The translations under genes and the position numbers were made by a program. A DNA stretch of 64,000 bases, taken from assembly GCA_016801885.1 (NCBI GenBank), contig CM028892.1, positions 11,106,114 to 11,170,113 of the forward strand, given 5' to 3'. The notes below the pieces were generated by a model. That model was given only the letters and a program-made list of their open reading frames with translations. It ran no database searches and was not told the DNA's origin. Shown piece by piece: positions 63,815 through 64,000 of the stretch. The stretch comes from Toxotes chatareus (taxonomy: Eukaryota > Chordata > Actinopteri > Toxotidae). The stretch's first letter is position 1, and each line of letters opens with the position of its first letter.

Positions 63815-63885
63815 GGAGGGGTTTGGACACTGGCTGGAGTTCATCATATTCATGACCACAGTTGTTCCACTGGACCAAATCGATG
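63815..63885 (+). other. Exon-like segment at the right edge (unassigned)
   Basis: A 71-base segment between GATGCAG (ending 63,814) and a strong donor CGATG|GTAAGT (63,886). One frame (phase 2 entry) reads EGFGHWLEFIIFMTTVVPLD and a second frame is also open, so coding is not proved. No family recognised. If real, it belongs to a gene that continues to the right. Confidence 0.25.
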
Positions 63886-64000
63886 GTAAGTGTTCGGTTC
63901 AGTTGCACGTCATAGGTTGTTGTTGAGTAGCTGCAGGTGTTTATTAGTCAAACGTCCCAAAATTGTCCAGGGTTTCAGGCTCCTGATCAGGTCTCTCATT

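Overview
The window is a piece of a ray-finned fish (teleost) genome, most likely a percomorph. The evidence is two tandem, intron-containing aryl hydrocarbon receptor genes of the fish AHR2 and AHR1 types, an MFSD6 orthologue, short introns with GT-AG borders, many CA/GT microsatellites, and fragments of dispersed repeats that I remember as common in percomorph genomes. All recognised genes lie on the + strand. There is no sign of bacterial, plasmid or phage content.

Layout. (1) 1-8473: the 3' part of ahr2. Nine coding exons cover the PAS-A to C-terminal region; the exons for the N-terminus and bHLH lie to the left of the window. A long AT-rich 3'UTR probably follows, to about 12.03 kb. (2) 12.5-28.0 kb: a complete ahr1 with a CpG-rich upstream region, an 11-exon coding sequence (930 residues by my splicing) and poly(A) signals just after the stop. 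(3) 28-47.2 kb: a gene-poor stretch. It holds two exon-like segments (31.4 and 33.4 kb) that keep a reading frame with an alternative frame in the last ahr1 exon, several microsatellites, and a minisatellite of about 4.6 kb (37,267-41,870) built from 9-bp units. (4) 47.2-49.6 kb: a gene with one coding exon for a 351-residue leucine-rich-repeat membrane protein that I cannot name. (5) 49.9-59.7 kb: mfsd6, with a probable noncoding first exon in a CpG-rich promoter and six coding exons (785 residues). (6) 59.7-64 kb: 3'UTR and intergenic DNA, with one unassigned exon-like segment at the right edge.

The two AHR genes are head-to-tail paralogues with the same intron phases and almost the same exon lengths through the PAS region, which is what an old tandem duplication would leave. 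Both encode ligand-activated bHLH-PAS transcription factors that pair with ARNT and act on xenobiotic response elements. MFSD6 and the LRR protein are membrane proteins with no evident functional link to the receptors, so I read the neighbourhood as synteny rather than a pathway.

The observations most worth checking are the large, length-heterogeneous minisatellite and its degenerate flanks, the possible overlapping or alternative 3' coding chain at the end of ahr1, the unidentified LRR gene, and the ligand-pocket residues of the two receptors. I found no convincing undescribed system. All splice coordinates were read by eye.
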